Positions 30,571 to 30,631 of a stretch of 30,631 nucleotides of DNA are shown piece after piece. Under the pieces are notes generated by a model, which ran no database searches, was not told the origin of the DNA, and worked only from the letters and a program-made list of their open reading frames with translations. Every line of letters begins with the position of its first letter. Position 1 is the first letter of the stretch. Made by a program: the position numbers and the translations under genes. Source of the DNA: a virus; the IMG/VR virus record IMGVR_UViG_3300032311_001075, positions 1-30,631 of that record; one strand, written 5' to 3'.

Positions 30571-30631
30571 ATTCGGTAGTATTAGAACCATTAGAAAAGT
30601 GTTTATTATTCCTTGCATATCAATCAGATAA
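30420..30631 (+). CDS. -1 frame extension of the tail chaperone (GT-like), runs off the window end
   Basis: From the T9 run this frame stays open to 30631 and, through the 123-bp overlap, to the stop at 175. The protein (CSFVKGLTELYPELYDADFG, then QINFGKKWKAYPTIVQLAGG) is as well conserved-looking as the upstream part, while the parallel frame-0 end looks less so. The joined fusion would be about 255 aa. In lambda-type systems the rare fusion is needed for tail assembly with the tape measure. Confidence 0.65.
30509..30631. repeat. Direct terminal repeat, right copy (circular overlap)
   Basis: Identical to 1-123. The junction falls inside the chaperone gene, so the window cuts this gene in two. 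When the circle is closed the -1 frame reads through without interruption. Confidence 0.95.

Overview
The window looks like a complete, circularly permuted tailed-phage (siphovirus-type) genome from a Bacteroidota host, opened inside a gene. Bases 1-123 are repeated exactly at 30509-30631, so the unit is about 30,508 bp. All recognisable genes are on the + strand, tightly packed, often with ATGA or TAATG start/stop overlaps. DNA is AT-rich, and most starts lack a Shine-Dalgarno sequence and sit behind A/T-rich leaders, as usual in Bacteroidota. One promoter fits the Bacteroidota pattern (TTTG, 20 nt, TAnnTTTG-like). The capsid, connector and tail proteins resemble families seen in Bacteroidota phages. 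The host assignment is inference from these features.

Layout on the circle. (1) Early region, 24093-28040: promoter, 66-aa protein, winged-helix replication initiator with an iteron array and AT-rich tract inside its own gene (a lambda O-like origin), several small unknown proteins, a sigma-factor-like protein and a NUMOD4/HNH endonuclease. (2) Packaging, 28105-29560: small and large terminase. (3) A 54-aa membrane protein, a 69-aa coiled-coil protein and a tail-assembly-chaperone-like gene split over two frames by a T9 run, which crosses the window ends. (4) Virion genes, 222-16150: 91-aa Cys protein, 1134-aa fibre, acidic scaffold, major capsid protein, tail-tube-like protein, terminator, portal, connector and neck proteins, distal tail proteins, and two receptor-binding-type proteins with mucin-like poly-Thr linkers. 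(5) Glycosyltransferase, FkbM-type methyltransferase, second glycosyltransferase, 16168-18451. (6) Tape measure protein, XkdF-like protease, ferritin-like protein and small Cys-rich proteins, 18507-23555. (7) Phage-encoded ribosomal protein bS21 with its terminator, then about 400 bp without a protein gene that may hold a small structured RNA and holds the early promoter.

How it may work together: the early promoter drives the initiator, which probably loads host replication machinery at the origin inside its gene; no polymerase, primase or helicase is visible. The sigma-like protein is a candidate switch to virion genes, several of which sit behind a shared TGTTATAT-type motif. bS21 may retune host translation late. 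The glycosyltransferase cassette beside the poly-Thr proteins suggests that the virion decorates its own fibres. I found no integrase, no recognisable endolysin and no tRNA.

Most worth checking: the intragenic origin, the T9 frameshift, bS21 in a host group whose ribosomes use bS21 to mask the anti-Shine-Dalgarno, the candidate small RNA, and the poly-Thr/glycosyltransferase pairing.
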